A stretch of DNA of 64,000 nt from positions 53,909-117,908 of the forward strand of contig QJPP01001593.1 in NCBI GenBank assembly GCA_003996215.1, written 5' to 3'. The notes under the pieces are model-generated. The model did not search any database and was not told where the DNA came from. It saw only the letters and a program-made list of their open reading frames with translations. This document shows positions 33,601 through 45,030 of the stretch, piece by piece (position 1 is the stretch's first letter; every line of letters starts with the position of its first letter). This DNA comes from Jaltomata sinuosa (lineage: Eukaryota > Streptophyta > Magnoliopsida > Solanales > Solanaceae). Made by a program: the position numbers and the translations under genes.

Positions 33601-35734
33601 TTTACGTCTTCATCAAAGTGACAAATTTAGAACATTGAACAATGATTCAAATCATCGAGTTAGATTTATGTTAATCCCATATTGTTTTGGCTTCCATAAG
33701 CATCAACTATATTAACGATGTTGCCTTAGTTTCTAGCTATTTCTTATCAGTTTGACAACACTTAGGATGTGATTGCTGACAAAATTGCTTGCTTTTGTGG
33801 TTTTTGTTGGAAGTTTCTTCAGTAATCATTTTCACGAATTGCCTAATAACAGTTTTTTTTTGTCTATGACTTTGATATATCGTATCAGGTGGGTGGCTGC
33901 GCAAAGTATCTTCTATCACTTGTATAACCAAGTGTCTTATATGTCCTTGAACGAGATTTCTCCCCTGACGTTTAGCATAGGAAATACAATGAAGCGGATA
34001 TCTGTCATAGTTTCCTCCATCATTATTTTCCAGACACCTGTCCAACCCGTCAATGCACTTGGAGCTGCAATTGCAATCCTAGGAACCTTCATTTATTCAC
34101 AAGTAAGTTTCTTCTTCATTGTCTGTTTAGAGATTACTCAAAAGTATTGATGCACCAATAATTCATATTACGCGTGTGGCCTATATTTTCCTGTTGTCCT
34201 CTCGTGTAACTCACTGTTAATGACAAAATAAGCGTTCAATTGCTAAAAGACGGGTGAGTGAGCATTAAGAACGACGAAACAATACGTGTTACTGGGATAC
34301 GTGCTATCTGGTATTATGACTGTCATCGGTGTATTTACATATGTCTTCCATCCGAGTTAAAGAGTTTTCATGCTACCTATATTACTTGTCGCAAACTCGC
34401 AATAAATAGCTTTTTCAAAGCGGGTTGTCCTTGCCATGGTGCTCAAGTATATTTGATTAGAATCTTGAATAGATTATGATTTCTAGTCATCATACTATTT
34501 TAGTTGATACATTTAGTGTGGTGTACCGACTCATCAATTGAGGACTTAATATTGAATGATGATCCGAGTACTACTCAGGGGTGGCTCACGGGTGAAGCAA
34601 GTAAAGTGATTGCTTTGGGCGGTACCGACTCAATTGAGGACTTAATATTGAATGATGATCTTGTGTACTACTCAGGGGTGGCTCAAGGGCGAGGCTAGTA
34701 AAGCGTTTGCTTTGGTCCGCAAAATTTTGAGACCCCAAAAAGTTTAATAGTTAATTTATGTTTTGATTTCATTTAAAATAATATTGAAGATTGTAAAAAA
34801 TGATACAAAATTTATATAAAAAGAAAAGGGGGAAAAACTATCTACTTTTAACCAGAAATATTTTAGAAGTTTGAATTAACAACTCAAAATTCATATTAAT
34901 AAATAAAGTTTTTACAACCACATCCCAGGTAATGTTTTGCAAACAAATGGCTAACATCTTATTAACTAGAATTTATCCTTACTTTTAAATAAGTAATATG
35001 TAAGAAAAAAAAAAGAAAACTCTAAAGTATTGTTATTATTGTGTATGTGTATATATTTAAATGCTTTTATTAAAATTTAGTTTTAAGCCATTAATTTTAT
35101 TGAAACCTCCTTGATACTACTTTTAGTTACTCAATATATTTTGGTATACCTTGTGGCTTGAATAGTCGCAATTTCTATTTCACAACTTAGTATCATTTCA
35201 CATACATGTTGTTCATCAATTATCTTTTTGTTCAAACCTCTAATGCATGTACTCTTTATACACTTCAGTAAAAATGTATTTTCCAATGGAGTTCATGCCG
35301 TCATAAAATATATATCCCTTAAATTGGAGATATAAAAATGATTTATCTCGAAATAAGACAACAATGACGACCATATTTTCCGTCTTACAAGGTAAGCTTT
35401 CGCAACAATCACAACAATGTCTACTTATTAGTGTGGTTTACACAGTGCTTTCTTTTTATGTACCTTTCAGTAATTGATCAAAATGTCTTTTTATACTAAT
35501 ATTGTACAATGGTGAGAACATATATTAAGTTTAAGAGAGCATCGTATACATATCAATTGCATTAAAACGAATATGGAAGGAAGCCTCTGAAATAATTCAC
35601 AATGGATGCTTTTGGAATTGTAATTTGTTGAATACTTCCATGTACACGGTTATTCTTCATTTATGTTGAGAATTAAGAACATCATGCTTAACCATTTTCC
35701 TTCTGTTTTTTTTCTCGAGCAGTCAAAACAATAA
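30661..35734 (+). CDS. GPT: Plastid glucose-6-phosphate/phosphate translocator (GPT)
   Basis: Five coding exons: 30661-31137, 32895-33120, 33232-33454, 33889-34102 and 35723-35734. All introns are GT-AG. Together they make 1152 nt (383 aa) in one frame. The protein imports glucose 6-phosphate into non-green plastids in exchange for phosphate. Residues 1 to about 69 are a Ser/Lys-rich transit peptide (MACFVKQSPLSITHSD). The drug/metabolite-transporter body starts near IYFATWWALNVVFNIYNKK and includes GHVAATVSMSKVAVSF, IKSGEPAFSVLVSRFL, GMKGKSVSGMNYYACLS, YHLYNQVSYMSL and GNTMKRISVIVSSIIIF. Wording such as MNYYACLS and MEGPQMWAVGWQ points to GPT rather than the triose-phosphate, PEP or xylulose-phosphate carriers. 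The last exon holds only Ser-Lys-Gln-stop (family norm AKQ). I used the ATG at 30661; the open frame before it has no ATG. Confidence 0.93.
31138..32894 (+). repeat. GPT intron 1: tandem MITE-derived repeats with a copied exon end
   Basis: The 1757-bp intron is mostly degenerate repeats. TTTCCTATCTACTGTTTGGT-like text recurs about five times (near 31207, 31347, 31681, 31918, 32256), joined by TGTATTAATAGC and CTAATACTGAATAGGGTGTA. Ends such as GGGGTCGTTTGGTAGA and TACATGTATCGAACGACCCC are those of a MITE. At 31795-31826 the exon 1 end and splice donor reappear (TGAATTCTGGAAGAAT, then CTGTTTCCGGTAAGAA). Confidence 0.8.
32677..32803 (+). mobile_element. 5'-truncated TS-like SINE in GPT intron 1
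   Basis: Begins TTCTTGAGCCGAGAGTCTAT and ends in a GTTATTGTTG tail. Duplications CCCCGGTCATTGAATG (32661-32676) and CCCCGGTCATTCAATG (32804-32819) flank it. Only the 3' part of the SINE is present, as expected from incomplete reverse transcription. It is in the sense orientation relative to the gene. Confidence 0.8.
34524..35120. repeat. GPT intron 4: dispersed repeat R1 with a local tandem duplication
   Basis: A unit of about 100 bp with CAATTGAGGACTTAATATTG and TACTACTCAGGGGTGGCTCA occurs twice (34524-34620, 34621-34700). It is followed by the R1 text shared with 27690-28090 (GGAAAAACTATCTACTTTT, GTTTTTACAACCACATC). Intron 4 is 1620 bp and ends at the CGAGCAG acceptor before the tiny last exon. 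The ORFs at 34258-34698 are not genes. Confidence 0.65.
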
Positions 35735-36498
35735 GGTAATGTAGTCGATGATGATGATCCTTGGAGGTGACCGGAGGAACAAAGATTTTGTTGCAACTTT
35801 TATTGCTCTTAGCTCAACGAGGATCGAATGGTTCATTATCTTCTAGTCCAGTTTTTTTTTCTTTTTCTTTCTCCGCAATGAGATGAGGTAGATATGCAAC
35901 TTGTTGGAAACAATATGCAGCAAATGATTAGACATTTGATATTTCTTAGCACAAGTACAGACAAGTTATAAGTTATTTCTGCAGCTACACTCTTCCTAAC
36001 TCCCTCTCCCTTTTACCTGGGCACAAAAGAAATGTGGAATGATGAAAAAAATGAGAAATAATAGGTAGAAAACAACACGTTTTATACATCAAAGAAAGTT
36101 CTAAGATATGTGTATATCCGTTAAAATTTATCATATTGTAATACAAGTTTTGTACTAAATATTTTGGATAAACGTGTGAAGCATGTTTTCAGCGACTATT
36201 AAGCCTAGGCTCGTCCATTCCTCTCGAGTTTGATCCTTCCTTTAGACTCGTTATCTTGTTCTACTGAACTCGATGGTTTTGTGCTCTATTTAATTGTACC
36301 CCTGATTCAAGAAAATGGTCCGGTCTAGTTTTAGCAAGGCTTCTCAAGGCCGACATTAGTCATAAGGCGGGCAAAGTACACAAATCCCACTTTTGGGGAT
36401 GCCATTTAATTTATATTCGACCGTTAAATTTTTCTTGTAAGTTTATCCGCTTTAGGAAAAATTTCACACGTACACAATTGAAGTTGAACATTCACACG
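35735..36498. other. GPT 3' region and intergenic DNA
   Basis: Immediately after the stop come a GATGATGATGATCC stretch and a T-rich region likely to hold the 3' UTR. I cannot place the poly-A site with certainty. No other feature is recognised. Confidence 0.4.
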
Positions 36499-36640
36499 TA
36501 CACAAGGACAAACTTCAGATAGAAATGTTTGAGTCATATGCGAATGTTCAACAACTTTTTTTTCCTCTTCAATTAAAAAAAAAAAGTTGAACATTTCCAT
36601 ATGACTCAAACATTTTTTGATTGAAGTTTGTCTTTGTGAA
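36499..36640. repeat. Small fold-back, arms about 62 bp
   Basis: AATGTTTGAGTCATATGCGA (about 36522) pairs with a stretch containing CATATGACTCAAACATT (about 36598). The arms are 36499-36562 and 36578-36640, around an AT-only loop. The surrounding 36640-37100 repeats GAAGTTGTGGC-like words, so this may be the end of a larger dispersed element. The ORF at 36424-36657 is an artefact of it. Confidence 0.6.
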
Positions 36641-38097
36641 GGCCAAACATCGAGCATCTTTTGTTTAAAGTATGGTATGATATGTCAAGACCAACTTCAA
36701 ACTTTCTTAACTGAAATTGTTGATTTGACAAAATCAAATTCAACATTTCAACTGAAGTTATAGCCTTGACAAATCTTCAAATAAATAAATGTTAGTAAAA
36801 ATAATTTTTGTATGAATAACTTCATCCCAATCTGCTATGAGAAAACATTTGAAAAGAATTTACATTATTGAAATTTGACAATTAGGATTTAGGATAGTGG
36901 CTAAAGTTAAGACAATAGCCAAAGTTATGCATCAAGGTCAATTTTAGACCAAAAAAATGTTTGGAGTTGTGGCCTTAGAAAGGCCTAACTTCATAGATAT
37001 TTGACTGAAGTTGTGGCTTTGATAAGGTCTAACTTTAGATATTTTTGCATGAGGTCAATGCATTTATTTGGCTAAAACTTAGGCATTTTGTATGAAGTCC
37101 AGTAAATAATTTTTTGTCCAAAACAAGCTATTAGTTCTTCAAATTTCAACAATCAAATACACAATTCAACATTCAAATTTATCTCAAACACACGAAAAAC
37201 TCCGTCAAACAACGATGAATGAACAGAAGTCCGACGACGGCGAACGGAGGTTGGATGGGGACAACATTGGGTAGGATTTTTGGAGAAGAGAAAATAAATG
37301 AAATAGAAGATCTCCAAAATTCCTAATTTTGTGAATTTTAATGGAGGTTATATAATATTATGCAAAGCATTTGTTGATATATTTTTAAAAAATTGAATAA
37401 TGTCGTTTGATAGAATGTATTAGAAAAAAATAATGCATATATTAGCTTTGTGCATTATTAATATCTTGTTTGGTTAATTTTTTCAACCTATGCATTAGTT
37501 AATACACTCTATTTGGTATTATGTTATGTATAACTAATACATAAAAAATATGGTATTAGCAATGCAAGGGATTTTAATATTGCGTTTATTAGCATGGTTA
37601 AAGACACAATTGTCCCTCAAAGCCTTTTCCACATCCTTTCCTCCGTATTTGTAAAGGATATTTTTGTAAACAAATAAATCTTTTTAAAAATTATACAATG
37701 CATGTTATTTTTAATACACCAAACTAAACATTACATGAGAAATAAACTCAACATAAATAATGCAAGCATAATTATATCAACATTAATAATACACGGTATT
37801 CAGCATTATTGAAAGAAAAAAAAGCCAATGGAATTAACTGGACGGGCTTTATCTTGAAAATTATTGAAGCCTAGAAAGAACATTTAGGTCCAAAATGATT
37901 AAATATTTTATCTTTTTGTTCTTTGATTTTGACCCAAATATATTTATGAAAAGATTGACATATTGTTTGATACTACCTAGTGATATCGAATTAGCACTAG
38001 TATTTTTTTTTACCAAATGACATGACAATATTTTTGTAAAAATATATTTAAAAATGTCCACGTTAAAAATACCACATTCAGAAGATGAAGAAAGCAA
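36641..38097. other. AT-rich intergenic DNA with MITE-like remnants
   Basis: 36640-37100 has recurring CTGAAGTTGTGGCTTTGA- and AAGGTCTAACTT-like words. 37390-37800 is rich in TAATACAT, AATGCA and TAACTAATACATA text like the MITE of GPT intron 1 and the region near 46080-46400. No gene is seen. Confidence 0.45.
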
Positions 38098-38755
38098 AAA
38101 TGAGGATGTAAATGGATGTGCGGTGATATTAGGAGACATATGATTAGGAACAAATTTATACGGGCAAGATGGGAATATCCTTTGTAGTGAACAAGATGAG
38201 GGAATCAAGATTGAAATGGTTCGAGCATGTAAAGAGGAGGTGCATAGATGCGCCTGTATTTGAGCGAGATTGGCTGTTACAGGATTTAGGAAAGGTAGAG
38301 GTAAACCAAAATAGAACAAGGGGGAAGTGATTAGACAAGACATGACACAACTTTAGCTTACTGCAGACATAGCACAACTTCAGCTTACTGAAATCATGAC
38401 CCTAGATAGAAAAATTTGGAGATCGAGAATGTATTAGGGCAAAGTGTGGTTGCACTTTAGAGGTCGGGGCTATTTAGTAGTCGCGTGTAATCTCTTATAT
38501 TTTTAATGTGTATTACTACTTATTACTTTATTTATTTTGTTATCTTGCTAATTTGTCGACATACTATTCTTGCAATCTCGCTTCAAATATATTTCTTTTG
38601 AACTGACCATCTATCAGAAATAACCTCTGTACCTCATAAAGTTAGAGATAAGGCATGCGTATATCCTACATACCTTTCTCCAAACTCCACTTATGAGATA
38701 CACTGAATATATTATTATTATTATTATTGTTATTATTATTATTATTATTATTATA
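38098..38755 (+). mobile_element. RTE-like LINE 3' end, 5'-truncated
   Basis: Plus-strand wording, across frameshifts, follows the C-terminus of RTE-clade LINE ORFs: KWMCGDIRRHMIRN, then RLKWFEHVKRRCIDAPV, then GFRKGRG and VIRQDM, and finally IWRSRIR. The 3' UTR then turns into a TS-SINE-like tail: CTGACCATCTATCAGAAATA (compare GAGGGTCTATCGGAAACAG), CTCCACTTATGAGATACACT and an (ATT)n tract. This is a dead fragment. The minus-strand ORF at 37861-38343 is a shadow. Confidence 0.7.
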
Positions 38756-38835
38756 TTTAATCAATTAATTAAGACCACATAAAATAAAGTAATTATATTT
38801 AATCAATTAATTAAGACCACATAAAATAAAGTAAA
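38705..38835. repeat. (ATT)n microsatellite and a 42-bp direct repeat
   Basis: An (ATT)n run with one GTT interruption forms the tail of the RTE-like LINE. It is followed by two adjacent copies of a 42-bp unit (about 38752-38793 and 38794-38835) containing ATTTAATCAATTAATTAAGA and CCACATAAAATAAAGTA. Confidence 0.85.
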
Positions 38836-39189
38836 GAAGTATATTTGATTACAAATTATGTAGAGAAAGGTAAGTTTAAAGGCTTGGTCCCATCTTTCTT
38901 TTTCTTATAGTCTTTTGGAAATAATTTGAGATTTCAATTCATGTGACTCTTAGGGCTCCACTTCATGATCATTTCCCAAAAGACCTAAAGTCTTTGTTAT
39001 GTTTTATTTATTCCAACTACAATATCTTTTGTTATACTTTTCTTAGATTATATATTTTGCTTTTACCTTTTTGAATTTTTGATAAATAAATATAAAATGT
39101 AGTTGATGGGGGCATTTTGTCCTAAAAAATGAATACAAATCATTGAAATCATGTTGTACATAAGATTTGCATCGAGTACTCGGTTGAAA

Positions 39190-39459
39190 CACTACTAGGA
39201 ACAAAGATTTTTTTCATCGCGAATTATATGTGCTATACAATATGTTTTTTTCATTTATTTTTTACCGAAAAAATCACTGAAAAAATGGATGGTGGGAAAT
39301 AAATTCTCACTGAAATAGTAGTAAACTTTCTAATTTTTCCATATGAAAAAATTACTATTTTTTCTTTTACCACCAATTCAATCAAAATATTCGTGGGAAT
39401 AGCTGCTGAACATTTTTCAGTGAAAAATTTCAGTAGAAAAATAGTGAACTTTAGTAGTG
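39190..39459. mobile_element. CACTA-like MITE
   Basis: A 270-bp element starting CACTACTAGGAAC and ending TTTAGTAGTG, flanked by AAA on both sides. A 3-bp duplication and CACTA ends fit the En/Spm superfamily. The interior shares TTTTACC and CAGTGAAAAATTT text with 47671-47945 and 53220-53476. No coding capacity. Confidence 0.7.
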
Positions 39460-39779
39460 AAAATATGTCAAAATATGTTAACTTTCATTGTCTTCTCCTT
39501 TACAAGTATCTTTCTTTAGCCTTTTCATATTAGTTTTGCAAATTGGATATATAAAAAATTGCCACTTGCAAATGCAATATTTGTACTTCTTTTTTAAAAT
39601 TTGAATTATTATAAAGCTATCACTTTCTTCTAACTTTAACACCTTTGTGAATCCCAACAACTAAAATAAATAATAAAATAGGAGGTTCCCTTTGACACGT
39701 TTAAGTAATTTTCTTGACATATAATTAAGTAGTATTGATAGTTGAAAGCATTATATATGCTTGGAAAAATGTCTCAATT

Positions 39780-39974
39780 ATTCTATCAACTAATGTAGTG
39801 ATAAGTATTTCTTTATTCTTAACTAGAGGTTTTGAGTTCGAGCCCTCCTGCGTACAGGGTTATCTTTATTAGGGAGCGCTTTACCTCCCAATTATGTGAG
39901 ACTTTTTGGTGTAAATTCAAATTTAGTCTGACCCAATGCCAATACCGCACATCGGGTGAAAAACTAAAATAAAT
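39780..39974 (+). mobile_element. tRNA-derived SINE with B box
   Basis: Target duplication TGTCTCAATT lies at 39770-39779 and 39975-39984. The B-box-like GAGTTCGAGCCC sits near 39835, then GGGAGCGCTTTACCTCCC and a body ACCGCACATCGGGTGAAAAA close to the A-rich end. This is the widespread plant SINE type with an ACCGGACACCGGGTG motif near its 3' end. Confidence 0.8.
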
Positions 39975-39984
39975 TGTCTCAATT

Positions 39985-41140
39985 TACCGTTAATCTTTGA
40001 GAAATGGTTTAGATTTGCCCTCGATCAATAATTGGGGTCAAACACACTCATGTTACTATATGGAATAATAAGATTGGTTCAAATATATCTTTATTCTTTA
40101 GCACGAAAACTTTTGACACATGAATATCTTTTACAAGGGAATTAGCAACTTAGTACTCTTGAACTATGCGAGATGGTTCAGATTAGCTCTTGAACTTTGA
40201 AGAAGGGTGTCACGTATCCCACAGAAGTAACAACGTCTTCTTCAACATTCAAAACTTCGAATAACAAGGTCTTTATCTCTCTAAACTAAGCCACTCTCAA
40301 ACCTCAAAGCATTCCAAATGAAACTCAAGCATTAATGATCAATTATTATGATGGTGATTGATTTAGAGCAATGATGGATGGTGGCTGAGAAAAATGAAAT
40401 CTTCATGATTTCACAAAGCTCAGGAGAAAATTTGTACTATTCACATAGTTTAAGGACAAATTTGATAATTTTTCCTTGTAAAAGAGGTTCATATATTGGA
40501 AAGTTTCCGTCGTTAGTGAACAAAGGCATGTTTAGATCAATCTTCTAACGATAAGGATACATTTGATCTCAACTATTAAGGGATAGACAAATTTGGACCT
40601 TTTCTAAGTGTCTACCTAATAATAGACAAGTTAAATACTACTATTAATTGGAAATTTCTTAAAAAATTACTTTTGCTCTCCTTTCTATACAATTTTTCAA
40701 ACGATGCATAAATATTTGGCTATTAATATATTTATTTGTATTAGTAGGAACAAAAGTTTTACTTTTTCTCGAAAATTTTATTAACTCAGTTAGTTAACTA
40801 TATGAACTCTCACCTTATTGGTAAGTGTTCGATTCTCCAACTTGTAAGTCCTTACCCATTTACCCCCAACTTTTTTTTAAAGAAAAAAGTTTTCTTCTAT
40901 AGGACAACTTTAAATAATTTCAAAAGAAAAGGACACAAACATGGTGTGTAATAACAAATGATTTGTCTATAGCTTGGAACCACTTTGTTATTGGATCCAA
41001 ATGCCACAAATATCTACTAATTAATCATAATTATTTAGGACAGTGAAGAAAGTTGGTGCCTACTACTTATTTCAGGGACCAGGTCCTCAGCGTAGTTTTA
41101 CTTGAAGCAGTAAGTAAATTAACACACAATTTTTTACATG
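39985..41140. other. Intergenic DNA without a gene
   Basis: 40000-40640 has MITE-like text (TTTGCCCTCGATC, GGACAAATTTGATAATTT, ATTTGGACC) similar in style to 490-730. 40640-41140 is AT-rich and ends in a GGGACCAGGTCCTCAG block that continues beyond the solo LTR insertion. Confidence 0.4.
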
Positions 41141-41145
41141 GAAAA

Positions 41146-43252
41146 TGTGACACCCCGTACACGTATCCAGCTAACCAAGTTAAAAACTTCAGAAAAATCC
41201 AAGTTTCAGGGACCACGAGTCAAGTCCACGAGTCGTGGAAGGTTCCACGAGTCGTGGAAGGGACTCGTGATCCCAGCCCTGCAGACCAACTCCAGTACTG
41301 ACTTCCACGAGTCACTTCCACGACTCGTGGAACTTTCTACGAGTCGTGATGTTGACTCGTGAAATTCTATCAGAGACCAAACATTTTCCTGACTTCCACG
41401 ACTCGACCCTACGGCTCGTGGAAGCTTCCACAAGTCGTCCTGTTGATTCGTGGAAAGTCTTCTGCAGACTGACTTCCTAATCTGAGTCCCATGACTGGAT
41501 TCCACGACTCGTGGAAAAGTCTACGAGTCGTAGACTCCACTCGTGGACACTGAAGTTGACCAAAATTTTAGCTTCTTTTTAATTAAAATAAGGGGTCATT
41601 TAGGTCATTTTCCACCCTATTATGTATTAAGTGAAGTCATTTTGACTACTTTTAGAACGGTTTTCACCCATATTACCCTAAGTTCATCCTAAAATCATCA
41701 ATCTCCTCCCAAAAAGGGAAATCCCTCTTCAAGCTCAAGTCTCCAAGCTCCAAGTCAAGTCTCCAATTCTTTTCTATTGAAGTGGGTAATCTTCATCCAA
41801 AGTATGTGGGTCTCTAACAATGGGTTCCTTTCACCCTTGTGCCCAAAATCCCCAAGTCTTAATTTGAATTATGAAGTTATGAAATTAGGGTTTTGATCTA
41901 ATATTTGGGGAGAGTTTATGAAATCAGTTTTTATGTTTAAATTCATGGTTTTCTCTTGATTACTCATGATTTGATTATGATTCTCTCATTGGTTTTAAAA
42001 GCCCAAGCATAAATATTGATTTCTAGCATGAAACTATGAATTTACATGTTTTCAAGAGAAAGTTGGCATGATTAGACATCGTGGTCTTTATGTACTTATG
42101 AAATTGCATGACAAATTCTCTAAGTATGAATTTAGCAAGAAAATTATATTTTGAATATTGGTCTTGCAAAGCTTTAAGATTCATGACTTTGAATTGCATG
42201 ACATTAGATATGTCCTTATGCATTTTCAACAGTTTTGGACATCAGATATGTCCCTATGTTTCAAGAAAGGTTTGACATCTAGATATGTCCACCTAAGCTA
42301 AGTGAATTGCATGGTATCAAATATACTCTTATGCTTTTCAAAAAGATTTGGCATCAGATATGCCCAAGTATTATATGAGCTATATGTCTATGTTTTGGGA
42401 GTAGTATTAGCACCGAGTTGGACTGGGTGAGAGTACCTGAAAAGGTCCCAGAACTACGTGCCCCCGTAGGTCTTAAGTCACCTCTATTGGGCATCAGTTT
42501 TAGTGATCACGCCAAAGTAATGCCTCTATATCCTGGCAAGGTATATTGGGTCCTTTCGATGGGGCGGATACATCAGATTCCATGTAGCTCACATGGTCTA
42601 TGTCGGTTAGGTTCCCACGATAACAGTTTATGATTAAAGTTGCATTTGACTCTAAATCAGATTTCAGACTTATTACTTATGTTTACGCTTCGGCTTATGA
42701 TATTTTTAGAGTCATTGCATTCAGTTATCCTTTAAAAGCATGATTTCAGTTATTCAAGCATACTTAGCATATTTTCACTATGTTCATACATTGCTCGCAT
42801 ACTTAGTACATTCCATAGTACTAACGCATATTGTGCTGCATCCTTTTATGATGCAGACTCAGGTGTTCCTTCACAGGCTCGTGGCTAGAGATCCGGCCAC
42901 TCCTATTTTAGCTTTTGGTGAGTCCTCATGGTTCGAGGGTTAGGCTCCCCTTTAGTTTATGTTTCCTTCTTTATTTTTAGATGTTTGAGTTAGTTGGGGG
43001 TGTTGTCCCAACAACTCTCTATGATAGTATTAGAGGCTTTTCAGACATAGACCTTATGAGATGATTTCGGAATTGTATTTCCTATTCGACTCTATATTTA
43101 TGATATGTCTTCCAGTTTTGGATTTACGTTGATATTTCCGCTATGTCTTATTTCTTTGTTATGCTTGAGAATGCTATGACCAAGGGTTAGCTTGGGATCC
43201 CCGTGGTCCTGAGTCCCGTGTTACGTCTAGGAGGTAACCTCGGGGCCTGACA
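41146..43252 (+). mobile_element. Solo LTR, 2.1 kb, Ty3/gypsy-type, perfect TSD
   Basis: Starts TGTGACACCCCGTACACG and ends CTCGGGGCCTGACA. Perfect 5-bp duplications GAAAA lie at 41141-41145 and 43253-43257. TGTGACACCCC starts and GGGCCTGACA ends are characteristic of plant chromovirus (Tekay/Del-like) LTRs. No internal region remains. The CACGAGTCGTGG array sits in the first 400 bp. The small ORFs within it are not genes. Unmutated target copies suggest a fairly young insertion. Confidence 0.9.
41215..41545. repeat. Array of short palindromes in the LTR
   Basis: At least ten variants of CCACGAGTCGTGG (arms CCACGA and TCGTGG around one base), separated by 5-40 bp, for example at 41227, 41247 and 41500. 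Each can form a short stem. It generates ORFs on both strands that are not genes. Confidence 0.85.
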
Positions 43253-43257
43253 GAAAA

Positions 43258-45030
43258 ATCCCTAACTCCAGGAGAAAAAACCACGAACTCACTTTCACTA
43301 ACTCTTCAAGTTTTATGATTACAACTCAATAATCAAATGAACTAACTCTAGTACCTAATTCAAACAATCAACTCTTATTGTTTCAACTCACTCAAACTCA
43401 CTCTCTCTCCAAGAAGCCAAATCCACTTCTTGTTACACGCCTCACAAACTCTCTCAAGAAGCCAAACCTACTTCTTGTTACAAGCCTCACAACACACACT
43501 CTTTGTCCTAACAATCACACGGGATTGAACTAGAAACAACTCTCTCTTTGTGTCTTCGTTTGAAAAGCTTGCTTGGGATCTCTATTGCTTGAGAATACTC
43601 CTTCTCAGCTTTGTGCAATAGGTGATTGAATTCTTCATAGCTCCAATGCTTTTATAGAGGTCTCAAGCTCTCCTCTTCTTGAAAGAAAAAGTCAATCCTT
43701 TCCTTGTAGGAGTTGGTCGCCGCCTGGGACAGTCCACTACTTGTTGGACTTGGACACTGTTTTTAGCGCACCTTTTTTCCTTGTTTCTTCACACGTTTTG
43801 CTCTCTCCTTCTTTGACTAGGATGCTTCCTTTTACAGTTTATTTCCATAAGTACTTTTTTATCAAAAATAAGTTTTGCCTCATTATCAATACTTGTTTGA
43901 CAAGTTTCTTGAGACAATCTTTAAGCAAAAACTCCAAATGACATATGATAATGAATATGCAAAAATGAAACATGATCCCATTCATGATGCCCACCATTAT
44001 GTCTTGTCAATTTATTTTCTTTTCTTCTCAGTTGTTGAGCTTTCAAAAATGATCACTTAATTTTTGTTATTTTATCTTTATTTATATGCTTTTCAATTTC
44101 TTTGATCATTTCACTACTTTAGCATCTATAATTGCTCCACAATACTCCATTTGATACTTTTTTATTTTTAGTCCGTTTCAAAAAGAATGCGATCTTATTA
44201 TAGTTAGAAATAATTTAACTTTAAAATTCTCTTTTTACCCTTAATGAAATTATTTACAACCACACAAATATCTAAGGCTTATTTTAAAGTATCATTTTCA
44301 TTTGTATAAGCATAATACATAAACGTGTCCTTTAACTTAGCCTCAATTGACATCTATGCCCTCCAACTTTGAATGCACAAATAGACACTTAATCTTGTAT
44401 AAAGTTGATATAAGTAAACACACGTATTATACATGACGTCCTACGTGAAAATTCGCGTGATCACTCATACTCTTCCACCTAGCTACCTCGGCCTAGAAAC
44501 AAATTATATGTGTATATTTAATTTGTTCACCATTTCAAGAAATGATACCAAAAAAAAAACTCATAAACTAGGAGAAAAAAGAAGGTAAAATCAGGATTTC
44601 AATCATCTTAAACTCTTGAAAGCTACAAAGATATTTTTAATAATAGTAATGGATAGTAATTTTATTTAATTTAATTGCCAGTTGGAGAGACATGACAAAT
44701 TATTGTCACATCAACTAAAAGGTGGTGTTTTTGAAAAGGTACGAGATTGTGTTTGCATTTTAATTAAGTATTTCTTTTTCCTTTTTCAAGTCTAACACCT
44801 CGAAATCCTTATATTCTTCTTTTGTCATGGTAAAAATTTATACAATTAAATTAATGTACATATTGAAATTAGTAGCACTAGAAAATGTAGCATATAGTCA
44901 ATCACTATATGTGTGTGTAAAAAATCACTATTTAAGAATATTAATCTTAAACTTATAATTTTAAAAATATAATAAATTCAACGACTATATATAAGTTGAA
45001 TTCGTCAAATTTCTATTTTGAATGCACCTC
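43258..45030. other. Intergenic DNA without a recognised gene
   Basis: 43258-43745 continues the sequence split by the solo LTR and has a direct repeat (AGAAGCCAAATCCACTTCTT and AGAAGCCAAACCTACTTCTT); it may be part of an older retroelement. 44170-44300 has Stowaway-like wording (AGTCCGTTTCAAAAAGAATG). The rest is AT-rich. Confidence 0.4.

Noticed and set aside
41053..41505. Overlapping ORFs on both strands with repeated protein wording
   Set aside because: They are produced by the palindrome array in the LTR, which reads similarly on both strands.
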